Assembly (NCBI GenBank): GCA_003566775.1
Contig: PXBW01000089.1
Span: 1-44,750 of the forward strand
Reading direction: 5' to 3'
Source: a candidate division WS1 bacterium
GTDB lineage: Bacteria; Armatimonadota; Zipacnadia; Zipacnadales; UBA5352
DNA length: 44,750 nt
The notes beneath the pieces are model-generated. The model searched no databases. It was not told the DNA's origin and saw only the letters and a list, made by a program, of their open reading frames with translations. This document shows, one piece after another, positions 8,409 through 17,552 of the stretch; position 1 is the stretch's first letter, and every line of letters begins with the position of its first letter. Made by a program: the position numbers and the translations under genes.

Positions 8409-11400
8409 TCAATCTCTGCGCGACAGCGCCGCCCAGCACGGAATGGTGACTGTGTCGCCCGGGCCGTAGTTGTACAGAATCATGCGCGCGACTCCGTCAC
8501 CGGCCCTGTCGGTGAATGCCTCGCGCAACACGGCTTCGGGCACCTCCCCCTCGTGCTCGGTGTCAATTACGGGGGTGGTCCAGCCCTCGACGTCCTCGAT
8601 ACGCCACCATGCGCTGTTGTCCTCGTTGGCGAGGGTCTTGCCCTCGTAGTAGCCGAAGATGTTCAGCACGAAGTCGACGCCGGATCGCACCCTGCCGTCC
8701 TCGATCTCCGCCACCGGCCCTTCAGCGACTCGCGCGTCTTTGTCGAGTGTAAGCTCAAGCCCATCCTCCCGCATCTGTGCAGCCACGATGCGATGTGTGG
8801 CACGATTGCCGCTCTCATTCGTGATATGAGCCATTCGCCCCACCACGGCGGATGCGTCCGCAGGCGTGATGCCGGCGAAGTGCGCATCGAGAGTCGCGCC
8901 ATCGGCGTCGGCGATCTCGGCGCGCAGTCGCTGCTCCTGGGGCGCATCGATGCGCACCAGTATCTTCCGCTCGGGCCAGTTGCATGACTCGATTACGCCG
9001 GTGTACTCGGGCCGGGAGAGCGTCAGTCCCTCATCGCTCTCACGCAGGCTCGTGCCGCGAACGAGCACCGCGGACTGAAGCTCTCCGCGTCGCTCGCGCC
9101 AGAGGGCGAACTCAGCATCTGTCTGCAGGCCGCCCTCCACCGTGATGGTGTGTCCGCCCTCGGGCTGAATAACGATAGTGTCCACGAACAGATCCGTCTC
9201 CACGCGCAGTGCGACAGGGGCGAACTCGCCCGCCGCGCCGCCGCTGACCTCAATGGGTTCGATTGAGCGCACGCGCCGCTCCCCCTCGAAGGGCTCCAGG
9301 ACCGTGGTGAACTGACTGCTCAGCGGACCATCGCCTGAGCGCTGCATGATCGACCAGGTGGCCCGGTACGGAGATCTGCCACCGGGAGCCTCGCACTCCG
9401 CAGTCCACAGGCGGAAATCGGAGGACGGTATGTGCGTTGAGTGCAGGTAAACGCCGTCCTGTCCCTCGAGTTCGAAGCTCATCTCGAAGGGCCCGGTTGC
9501 CTCTCCGACCATGGGATCGGGCATGAAGGCAAGGCTGACCATTTCGGAGTCGCCGTCGGGCGCGTAAGACATGTCGCGATAGGGCACATCAGGGCCCGCG
9601 ATGGTACCTCCATCCTGTGGAGTCAGATCGACGCCGGAGACTTCGGCGGGGCCGCTGGGGCCGTGGAAAGACCATGTGTGCTCCTCGCCGCCGAAGACAC
9701 GCTCGATTGTCACCGCGTAGCAGTCGCGCTCGTCGATGTCCACGAGCGCGATGGCCCGTTCCCGCCACGGTCGCGGATCATCCAGGCGGGTATCGCTGCG
9801 CGACCTCGCGTACTGGGCGGGTTTGCTTGCTGCAAAGGTCTGCACGGAGCCTATCATGAACTCCGCGGAGCGCACCCCGGTGATGTGTGTACCGTAATGC
9901 GTGGCCCAGTTGTTCTCCCACGCACCTGCATAGGTCCACCCGACGGGGTAGCCAAGCTCGGGCAGGAACTTTCGCTTGATGGCATCGAGTCCCATTGTGA
10001 GCATATCCCAGTGGCGATGCTGTTTCGCAACACCGTAGCGCAGCCAGAAGGCGCGCTGTCTATCGCCCTCTCCGGAGCGCAGGATGGCGTGCCCGTAGCC
10101 ATCGAGCACATCGCTCTCAAGATCGACCATCCAGCCCTTCTCGCGTCCGATACGCTCGATCTCGGCGGCGACATCGGGATCGGTGATGACGTCGGGCACA
10201 CCACCGCCCGGCCCCCAGGCAGCCTGAGCGAAGCGCTCAATGCCGGTCCACTCGAACGCCTGGGCGAAGTCTCCTTCCGTGAGAGGCGCGCCCTGGCGCG
10301 GTGGATAGGGGTCGGTGCGCGGTGCGCTCGCATCCCCGACATCGTCGGTGGTGCGGCCGATCAGCGATGCATCGAGTGGGAAGTCGTAGATCTGGCGGAA
10401 CTTCGGATCCTCGACAGGTGAGACGAATACCGGGGGCCGGTAGAGTTCCGGCATCAGGTCAGCGATCCGTCCGAACAGGTCCCCAAGCCCCGCCATGTAC
10501 CGCACCTTGATCCGATTGTAGTTGCCCGTCTCGTAACCGGCACCGTCTCTCAGATACATGTTGGTCAAAGCATAACGCAGCCCCGGCCGATCGTTGAGCA
10601 GGTAGTCGACCAGTTCCATCGATTGTGAACTACCCAGCCCCAACGCCATCGTGCCGATCATGCGCTCCTGCATCGGCCAGTTGCGTGACACAGCGTTATC
10701 GATGCCGTACTGCGCACAGGTGCGGATGATCCCGGCATGCAGGAAGTGATGAAGATCCGCCGGAGTCTCGATCTCGGGATGATGCTGCGCGCGGACGAAC
10801 TCGGCGAGGGCCTCGTTTTCGCTGATGGTGTCATAGATCAGGTCGTACGCCCGCATCGCGTCTTCCATGCGCGGGGTGTCCCAGTTCGGCTGAATGTAGG
10901 AGAAGCTGCTGGCAAGCGTGGTGAAGCGTCCACGGATCGGCGCACCGACCGGACCGCGATAGATCCCGTTGCGATTGACCATCTTGCGCTGATTCAGATT
11001 CAGGCTCATGCCCAGGTGTGCCTGGGCGAAACGCGCCAGCGCAACGCCTGCGGCATGCGCGTAACGTTCATCCCCCGTGATTACGTAGGCCTCCGCCGAC
11101 TGCAGGATGCCGGGAGTGAACGATCGCATGTACGCCTGAGTTTGATGATAGTAGGCGATGAACGGCCACCGCCAGGGCTCACCGCTCTCGCCTGATACCG
11201 GCTCCAGCGGCTCACATCCCCAGCCGTCATCGGGGAAGGGCCCTGAGGTCATGTCCCCCTCGTGCCAGTCGTTCGAAGGGAACCATGTCTCGCACTCCGG
11301 ACAGCCCACCTTCCAGGGGTGATTATCAGGATCGAGAAGCCAGGGATAGAACCCGCTGCGCCCCTCGTATATATCCATACCGCACACCGGGCAGCCCTTC

Positions 11401-11981
11401 CCGACGCCCCGATCCGGCTCCTGACTCCCCAGCACTATGAGACAGGTGCGGGGGATGTCCGGCCCGGGGATAATGTCCCAGATCTCCTGATCGCTCTTCT
11501 CGACCCAGCGCCGGGCGATCTCCCCCGGGCTGCGTCCTGACTCTCGCAGCCGCGCGATCTCATCATCAGTGTGGATGGTCCGCCCCGGCTTCAGTTGCTC
11601 AATATCGCCATCCATCGGCCACAGACGCGGCAGTTGTACGCCCTCATACTCGCGCGGCTCATAGACCTCGCTCCAGGGAATTATCTGCACCTCGATAGTA
11701 AGCTCCCCGGCCCGTCCGGAGAACTCGATCCGTGTGTCCCCGGGGGCAAGCGCGCGGAAGTAATAGCGCTGCCGATCGTCCTGATCCCACTGATCGAACA
11801 TCTCGACATTATCGGGGTACACTGCACGAAGTTCGCCCGATCCCACGGGCTGCTGCAACGCGATACGGAATGTCTGCCCCGGGAATACCCAGAGTGGTTC
11901 GTCGAGAACAGTCAAGTCTGCCCACGCTCCGTTTGCGAGGACGATAAGTGCGGCGATTGTGATGCTCCTGAGATGGTGCAT
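8409..11981 (-). CDS. Large secreted heparinase II/III-like polysaccharide lyase with Cys-rich CPxC...CPxC insertion
   Basis: Signal peptide MHHLRSITIAALIVLANGAWA; KGCPVCGMDIYEGRSGFYPWLLDPDNHPWKVGCPECETWFPSNDW; GAGYETGNYN; KQHRHWDMLTMGLDA...; C-terminal beta-rich region. Confidence 0.75.
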   Translation of the reverse strand: MHHLRSITIAALIVLANGAWADLTVLDEPLWVFPGQTFRIALQQPVGSGELRAVYPDNVEMFDQWDQDDRQRYYFRALAPGDTRIEFSGRAGELTIEVQIIPWSEVYEPREYEGVQLPRLWPMDGDIEQLKPGRTIHTDDEIARLRESGRSPGEIARRWVEKSDQEIWDIIPGPDIPRTCLIVLGSQEPDRGVGKGCPVCGMDIYEGRSGFYPWLLDPDNHPWKVGCPECETWFPSNDWHEGDMTSGPFPDDGWGCEPLEPVSGESGEPWRWPFIAYYHQTQAYMRSFTPGILQSAEAYVITGDERYAHAAGVALARFAQAHLGMSLNLNQRKMVNRNGIYRGPVGAPIRGRFTTLASSFSYIQPNWDTPRMEDAMRAYDLIYDTISENEALAEFVRAQHHPEIETPADLHHFLHAGIIRTCAQYGIDNAVSRNWPMQERMIGTMALGLGSSQSMELVDYLLNDRPGLRYALTNMYLRDGAGYETGNYNRIKVRYMAGLGDLFGRIADLMPELYRPPVFVSPVEDPKFRQIYDFPLDASLIGRTTDDVGDASAPRTDPYPPRQGAPLTEGDFAQAFEWTGIERFAQAAWGPGGGVPDVITDPDVAAEIERIGREKGWMVDLESDVLDGYGHAILRSGEGDRQRAFWLRYGVAKQHRHWDMLTMGLDAIKRKFLPELGYPVGWTYAGAWENNWATHYGTHITGVRSAEFMIGSVQTFAASKPAQYARSRSDTRLDDPRPWRERAIALVDIDERDCYAVTIERVFGGEEHTWSFHGPSGPAEVSGVDLTPQDGGTIAGPDVPYRDMSYAPDGDSEMVSLAFMPDPMVGEATGPFEMSFELEGQDGVYLHSTHIPSSDFRLWTAECEAPGGRSPYRATWSIMQRSGDGPLSSQFTTVLEPFEGERRVRSIEPIEVSGGAAGEFAPVALRVETDLFVDTIVIQPEGGHTITVEGGLQTDAEFALWRERRGELQSAVLVRGTSLRESDEGLTLSRPEYTGVIESCNWPERKILVRIDAPQEQRLRAEIADADGATLDAHFAGITPADASAVVGRMAHITNESGNRATHRIVAAQMREDGLELTLDKDARVAEGPVAEIEDGRVRSGVDFVLNIFGYYEGKTLANEDNSAWWRIEDVEGWTTPVIDTEHEGEVPEAVLREAFTDRAGDGVARMILYNYGPGDTVTIPCWAALSRRD

Positions 11982-12084
11982 CTTCCGGCCTCCCGGCAGT
12001 TGCGAAAGTCATGTGTTTTGCTCACTCAAGCTGGACCGTTCGAAGCCCCAGTTAGTTCCGGCGGCCGAGTCCTGTCTGCGAGGC

Positions 12085-13161
12085 TTACTCGCTCTCGGCC
12101 TCCGGCTTCGGATCGAGTGCGCCGGCTTCGACCATGGCGTTCAGCGCATTGTCTTCCGACTCAATGGGAACATCGACGCGAGCGCGCTGCAGGGCAGATT
12201 CCCAGCACGCGAAGATGGCCTCTGTGCCGTGGATGGCGTTATGTGCATCCATCATCGAACGGCCGCCATCACGGAAGGCGTGAACTGAGTCGGCGATAGC
12301 GCGATTGATGTACTCCTGAGCATGCATGCCCTCGCCTGCGGTGTCCACATTCTCCCAGCCTCCCTCTCCGAATCGCTGCACCCGCAGCGCGCCCGCACCC
12401 TCTGCGTGACTACCGAGTTCTATCATGCCCTCGGAACCGATGAGGCGATTGTGACAGCCGATTGCGTTCTGCACATCTCCGGCCGCAACGAGGCCCTGCA
12501 CCCCGTTCTCGTATTCAATGAGTGCCAGGCAGGCGTTCTCATTGTGCGCACCGAACCACAGGCACTCGGTGTGATAGTCAACCTGGGCCATAACTGAACT
12601 CGGCGGCGTCTCATCGTTGAAGTACTGCGCCATGTCGAAGTTATGCGAGCCATAGTCATAGATGTTGGCTCCGCCCCACTCGATACGCTGAAGCTCACCT
12701 ATCTGGTCGTCGTCGAGCATCTCCTTCGCGATGCGAAAGGGGGCGCCGTAACGCCGCTGGTGGTTGAAGCACAGCATCGTGCCCTCCTCATCACAGATCT
12801 GCACCATTCTTCGCGCCCCGCCGATCGTGTCGGCCATCGGTTTCTCGCAGTAGATCAGGCCCGTTCCGGCACGCGCGCAGTCCACGACCATTGTTTCGTG
12901 CAGGTGCGGCCAGGTGCATATACTGACGATGTCGGGCTCGATCTGAGCGAGCATCTCCTGATAGTCTTCGAAGGTTGCCTCGATACCCCACGCATCAGCG
13001 AAGGCCCGCGCATTCTCCTCGACGAGATCGCATGCCGCCACCATCTCGACATCAGCAAGTGCCGCATAGCCCTCTGCATGCATGTACGCCATTGCATAAC
13101 CCTTGACCGACTTCTCCTCGCGCTTCTTACCGGTTCCCACGAACGCCACGGTCAACGCCAT
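12085..13161 (-). CDS. Gfo/Idh/MocA family oxidoreductase
   Basis: MALTVAFVGTGKK...PDIVSICTWPHLHETMVVDCARAGTGLIYCEKPMADT; RBS GGAGGGTATCACA before ATG at 13161. Confidence 0.9.
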   Translation of the reverse strand: MALTVAFVGTGKKREEKSVKGYAMAYMHAEGYAALADVEMVAACDLVEENARAFADAWGIEATFEDYQEMLAQIEPDIVSICTWPHLHETMVVDCARAGTGLIYCEKPMADTIGGARRMVQICDEEGTMLCFNHQRRYGAPFRIAKEMLDDDQIGELQRIEWGGANIYDYGSHNFDMAQYFNDETPPSSVMAQVDYHTECLWFGAHNENACLALIEYENGVQGLVAAGDVQNAIGCHNRLIGSEGMIELGSHAEGAGALRVQRFGEGGWENVDTAGEGMHAQEYINRAIADSVHAFRDGGRSMMDAHNAIHGTEAIFACWESALQRARVDVPIESEDNALNAMVEAGALDPKPEAESE

Positions 13162-13609
13162 TGTGATACCCTCCGATTGCTTCACTACTATACTATGGCC
13201 TATTCTCTCGATCAGACGGTTACTTCGCGCCGCTGCCGGACACTCCTTCATGGCTCGCTATCAACCGTTCGTGATACGTCAGGCCAGATGCAGCCGCCCC
13301 AGATTCCCGGAGGCAGGCCCAGACTGACGAACTCGCATCCGGGAGGACGGCTTCGATGAAGAGACTATCAATTGGAGCGTACAGTTTCGACTGTTCCGAT
13401 CGGGGGAGGTTCTTCAGGCATTGCCGGCCGAGGCGATGGCCAGTGCGGCGGCGACCAGGGCGAAGATCATCCTGATGCTGAGCCCGGACGGTGCCTTCCA
13501 ACCATCCAACGTCTCAACGCGATCTGGGCAGCCGCCCGGTCGGGTCTGACGTCTCTCCCGAGGAAGGCCCGCTTCGTCGAACAATCCACGGATCAGAGGG
13601 GCTTATCTG

Positions 13610-14617
13610 TCATCCCTCAGACCGGGCCTGAATGCTCAGATCCAGCCGAAGGGGGCTCAGCCACGCTTTTCTCCTGCTCTCATCCTCCAGTATAACGATG
13701 AGGTGGTCTTTTACCCGATATCCGTTGATGGCGAAGTCGAAGACGAACTCCTCGGCCACTCCCTGCTCGTCGGGCGCAAATGCACTGCGTCCCCCGTAGC
13801 CTCGCTGCCTCCCCCGGAAATGGCAGGCCACGCAGGGCGAACACCGCACGATCAGCTTGCCGTCCGGTCGCAGTTCAACGGAGCGAAACTCAGGGCCTTC
13901 GGATGCATAGGTGCGTCCTGCTCGCAGGGCATCAAGCACTCCCCGAACCGAAGCTTCCTCGGCCAGGACACCCGTCCAGCCCAGACGCGCCCGAGCGATG
14001 GCCTGTATTCCGTCGCCATCCCTGACGTTGTCAGGACCATGGGCGTCGTCTCCGCCGATAGCGGAAAGTGTCGTCGTCGGGTCAAGCATCATATGCCAGA
14101 GTTGGTCGGAGCTTACCGTATCGCCGCTCTTCCAGTTGCTCGAGTTCACAATCTCCATACCGTCAAGACCCGCATCGCACAGAATCTCAAGCTCCTCCCG
14201 CGTCCATCCACCCCATAGGGGATGCGCCAGGTAGCACGAGCCGCCCTCTTCCTTCGCGCGGACGATCATCTCTGCCGTAGATTCTGCGCGCTCTCCTGCC
14301 CTCGCGCGAAGGAATGACACGTCATCCAGCCCAAACACCAGCAGATGCCCGGGAGACATCTCCGCCCCCGGAATGACGAGCAGCTCCCCCGGCGCATCGG
14401 GTGGGGTTGTCTTATCGTGATCCATGCCCGCCAGGAAGTCGTAACCGAGGTCGCGATAGATGCCCGCCGCGCTGTCTACCCATCTGCCCTCCTCAAGGTG
14501 ACAGTGCAGGTTGCCCCGCAGCCACCTCCCTGCCAGCGCAAACTGGTTGTCAACTGTGCCGGAGATCCTGATGAGCTTCTCCTTCCGCTCTCCATCGATG
14601 TCCAGATGAACTATCAT
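13610..14617 (-). CDS. PHP-domain metal-dependent hydrolase
   Basis: RGNLHCH, GMDHDKTT, IPGAEMSPGH, CYLAHPLWGG, IGGDDAHG. Confidence 0.85.
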   Translation of the reverse strand: MIVHLDIDGERKEKLIRISGTVDNQFALAGRWLRGNLHCHLEEGRWVDSAAGIYRDLGYDFLAGMDHDKTTPPDAPGELLVIPGAEMSPGHLLVFGLDDVSFLRARAGERAESTAEMIVRAKEEGGSCYLAHPLWGGWTREELEILCDAGLDGMEIVNSSNWKSGDTVSSDQLWHMMLDPTTTLSAIGGDDAHGPDNVRDGDGIQAIARARLGWTGVLAEEASVRGVLDALRAGRTYASEGPEFRSVELRPDGKLIVRCSPCVACHFRGRQRGYGGRSAFAPDEQGVAEEFVFDFAINGYRVKDHLIVILEDESRRKAWLSPLRLDLSIQARSEG

Positions 14618-14744
14618 TGCCCCGCCTCGCTTTCGTCGTTAGTTGAATGGTGGTCCGTTCGTGAAATCGGCCTCGCGCCTCTTACAGGATGAGGCGACGG
14701 AATTCCGCGGTGATCGGGTGAAGCTGACACAGCAGGGATGGTCC

Positions 14745-14978
14745 TCACGCTGCAGATCGGTAAGACACCGTCACTTGGGCTTGCGTATTCGCGTCAAACT
14801 CCGCATCGAGTTCGGTATGTGAGACCGAAGCAACCTGCTCTTCCGATGCCCCCGCGCCCCACCACGACAGCGCCTGCCTGAAGTTCCACGTCAACCGTCC
14901 ATCGCGGTCACAGTCCGTTCTCATCAGACTGGAGCCTGACGCAGTTCCTCTCCGCTCAATCCTGAAGAGTACGTTCAA
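14745..14978 (-). CDS. Hypothetical 77-aa ORF overlapping the 3' end of the HEAT gene
   Basis: MNVLFRIERRGTASGSSLMRTDCDRDGRLTWNFRQALSWWGAGASEEQ...; ORF only, no recognised family. Confidence 0.3.
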   Translation of the reverse strand: MNVLFRIERRGTASGSSLMRTDCDRDGRLTWNFRQALSWWGAGASEEQVASVSHTELDAEFDANTQAQVTVSYRSAA

Positions 14979-16119
14979 GATTCCGCAACTGGCTGGCGGC
15001 TAGAGACGCGATCTGTTCGTCCTCATCTTCGGCGAGCCGCATCAGCAGCGGTCGAGCGCGGGCGTCCCCGGTGGCACTGAGTGCGAACGCGAGTTGGCGC
15101 CTGACATTGTACACAGGCGAGTCCAGGGCATCTTCCAGCGCGAGCCAACCACTTTCGTGGCCGAGGCGGGCAAGGCTCAATGCGGCAGTAACGTAAGGAC
15201 TATGCCGCCAGGGACCCTCAGGATCACGCGGATACTCTGCGAGAATGCGACTGAGCGGCTCCCGGGCCCGCTCTGGGTCGATGTCCGAAAGGGCGTGGAT
15301 AATTCCGGACGCCTGACCTGTCTCCAGATGCTCCCAGAGCATGCGCTCAAGCGGCTCGAACGCCTCAGTCGAACGGATGCTGCGGAGAGCGCTGATTGCA
15401 GCGCTCAAGATACGAGGATCGTCGGTTCCCTCAAGAGTGACCAACGCCCAGCGCTCGACGGCGTCAAAGGCATCTTGCGTTCCGATATCCCTCAGAGCCC
15501 ACACACTCTTCAGTTGCGCCGGGGTGCCCTCACGCTTGAGGGCGCGGATCAACCGCGGCACAGCCGGCTCACCGATCCTGATCAGCCCTCTGGCCGCGGC
15601 AGCGCCCCTGGATGACCCAGACGGGCCGTCGCCACGCATGTGCTTCACATACCACTCAATCTGCTCCTCGAGCGGCTTCCCGTCGGTACGGGCGTGTTCG
15701 AGCACATCCCATGGTTGCTGGGCGGCAATGGGATCCCCAGGCCTGATGTTGGGCTGCATGGGCGTATTCGAGAACGCACTGGCCGGAAGTGCCCACACTA
15801 TCGCCTCGAGCCGTCTCAGATGATGCTCGGCCAGTTCACGCCGCTTCAGTTCCTCGGCCGCCGTTTCGCGTACGCCCCACTGCTCATGCACCAGAAGTTG
15901 AATCAATTGGGAGATGATCTGCTCCTCCTGCTCCTCCTGAGCGAGCACCTCCCGGACAACAGCCTGGTCCTCCTCGGTCACTCGAAACACAGGTATGGAG
16001 CCTTCAGATCCGCTCTGAACCGCGAGAAGCGCCACTGCGCTCAGCACGGCCGTAACCAGCCGTAAGCTGATACGTCTTCGCGCGCCCATGCAACCCACCT
16101 CCGGACAGTCATATGCCAT
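14956..16119 (-). CDS. Secreted/anchored HEAT-repeat protein
   Basis: N-terminal hydrophobic segment; IGEPAVPRLIRALKREGTPAQLKSVWALRDIG, ALSATGDARARPLLMRLAEDEDEQIASLAASQLRNLE. Confidence 0.8.
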   Translation of the reverse strand: MAYDCPEVGCMGARRRISLRLVTAVLSAVALLAVQSGSEGSIPVFRVTEEDQAVVREVLAQEEQEEQIISQLIQLLVHEQWGVRETAAEELKRRELAEHHLRRLEAIVWALPASAFSNTPMQPNIRPGDPIAAQQPWDVLEHARTDGKPLEEQIEWYVKHMRGDGPSGSSRGAAAARGLIRIGEPAVPRLIRALKREGTPAQLKSVWALRDIGTQDAFDAVERWALVTLEGTDDPRILSAAISALRSIRSTEAFEPLERMLWEHLETGQASGIIHALSDIDPERAREPLSRILAEYPRDPEGPWRHSPYVTAALSLARLGHESGWLALEDALDSPVYNVRRQLAFALSATGDARARPLLMRLAEDEDEQIASLAASQLRNLERTLQD

Positions 16120-16228
16120 TCACAGTATTGAGACCCTCGGAAGCCCGCATGGTTCCGAAGTTCCGTCCATCTCCCGGTCAGGCCCCCCCATTCATCATCT
16201 GGCACGTATTGCCGCGGTGCTCCATCAT

Positions 16229-16486
16229 ATGCCGGATCACCGCACCTGTACAGAAGATTCGGCCTCCCAGATTGACACGAAGGAGGCGCTCGATGACCAC
16301 CTGGCGACTGTGTCCCATCTATTGCGTAATTGCCCGACATGTCACGCGCACCTCATGATCTGGTGGCAATACCGGAATTCCGGTGAATCCATAGCAAAAG
16401 AATCCTGCTCCGGATGCATTAAGTATGGAGGGCAAAACTTTCGATGCCTCTCCTCGAGCCGGCTCGCAGGTGCACGCGCTCTTTGA
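16229..16486 (+). CDS. Possible small C4 zinc-ribbon protein
   Basis: Frame encodes DTKEALDDHLATVSHLLRNCPTCHAHLMIWWQYRNSGESIAKESCSGCIKYGGQNF (CxxC...CxxC); weak start evidence. Confidence 0.35.
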   Translation: MPDHRTCTEDSASQIDTKEALDDHLATVSHLLRNCPTCHAHLMIWWQYRNSGESIAKESCSGCIKYGGQNFRCLSSSRLAGARAL

Positions 16487-16818
16487 CAATTGCATATTAT
16501 CGTCGGTCCCGGCCTGCAGCGCATGGACGCATCTTCGAAGGTTGAAGCACTGGTGGGTGTTCAGCCACAGCGTCGAAGGGGACTGTGGGGACTGACCGGC
16601 CATTGTGTGGGAAATCCGCTTCGAGCAAATCCTCCGGAGTGCGAGAGGCGCAAGGAGGCATGGCTCCACGCGCTTGCGTCGCCTGCCCTGCCTTGAAGCT
16701 GCAGGGACACGATCGGGCGAATACCGAAGACCTCGAGGCCCCACGTACGATGAACTCACCACTCGCACCTCGCCGACACACCCACCTTGATCTCAACGGG
16801 TTAAAGGAAGACAACCTC

Positions 16819-16847
16819 TTGCGCGCATCGACACTATCCATTATACT
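16819..16847 (+). promoter_or_regulatory. Candidate promoter of the cold shock gene
   Basis: TTGCGC (16819-16824) - 17 nt - TATACT (16842-16847), about 100 nt upstream of the CDS. Confidence 0.5.
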
Positions 16848-16946
16848 CTCCATGAGTGCTTATTGTTGTGCGGATGTTCGAGTAAAGTGGTCTTATCCCC
16901 TGACACTTGAGCAATCGCACCAAATGCCACGGGGAGGCACGCCGTA

Positions 16947-17183
16947 ATGGCCACCGGTACGGTCAAGTGGTTCGACGACGCGAAGGGCTTCGGTTTCATC
17001 GAACGCGAGGAGGGCGAGGATGTATTCGTACATTACTCGGCCATCGTGGGAGAGGGGTACAAGTCCCTCTCCGAAGGCTCGGAAGTCGAGTTCGATGTCG
17101 AGGATGATGCCAAGGGGCCCCGCGCCGCCAACGTCATCGTAACGAAGGCGGCTCCGTCGGACGACGCAACATCCATGTGGTAG
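16947..17183 (+). CDS. Cold shock protein, CspA family
   Basis: [33 protein letters not shown]. Confidence 0.97.
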   Translation: MATGTVKWFDDAKGFGFIEREEGEDVFVHYSAIVGEGYKSLSEGSEVEFDVEDDAKGPRAANVIVTKAAPSDDATSMW

Positions 17184-17203
17184 GCCGAACTGAATGATGG
17201 GCG

Positions 17204-17229
17204 GCGCCCGACACTCGACTGTCGGGCGC
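17204..17229 (+). terminator. Intrinsic terminator-like hairpin after csp
   Basis: GCGCCCGACA-CTCGAC-TGTCGGGCGC, followed by TCTCAGTCCTTT. Confidence 0.7.
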
Positions 17230-17389
17230 TCTCAGTCCTTTGGACGGACAACCTCGTTCAGCGACCACCGAGAGCAGTCACAGGCCAGGGGGCGCCAACG
17301 CAACGTGGGCGCACTTACCCACCTTGAGTGACCGGCCCTGAACCGAACTTGCGCTGGCGTGATGCGACGCTGCTTTGCTGTCACCACAG

Positions 17390-17419
17390 TTGACAGGTGG
17401 CGGGTCGTGGCATTATAAT
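17390..17419 (+). promoter_or_regulatory. Near-consensus sigma70-type promoter upstream of ffh
   Basis: TTGACA (17390-17395) - 18 nt - TATAAT (17414-17419). Confidence 0.8.
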
Positions 17420-17420
17420 C

Positions 17421-17506
17421 GTGCATTGATAGTGGACGATAGAGTCTGCAAGGGCCGGATCCGCTGTGTTTCGAGGTCCGGCCCCGTTCTGTCTATCGCA
17501 ATGTAC
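17421..17506 (+). ncRNA. Structured leader / candidate regulatory RNA upstream of ffh
   Basis: Three nested helices: GTGCATTG/CAATGTAC, CGATAGA/TCTATCG, GGGCCGGA/TCCGGCCC, with a bulge and an internal loop. Confidence 0.45.
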
Positions 17507-17552
17507 AGGCATATCCTGCGTTCTGATAAGACGTGTTCGGAGGTAACGACGT

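Noticed and set aside
9441-10421. 326-aa plus-strand ORF inside the heparinase gene
   Set aside because: Shadow ORF; low-complexity, His/Arg-rich, no recognisable domain.
16319-16768. 149-aa minus ORF as a coding gene
   Set aside because: No domain or RBS, biased Arg/Ser/Pro composition, and conflicts with a more protein-like plus-strand frame.
17421-17506. Considered SRP (4.5S) RNA because of proximity to ffh
   Set aside because: No GGAA-type apical loop or conserved GGAAGCAGCC-like symmetric loop; called a generic structured leader instead.
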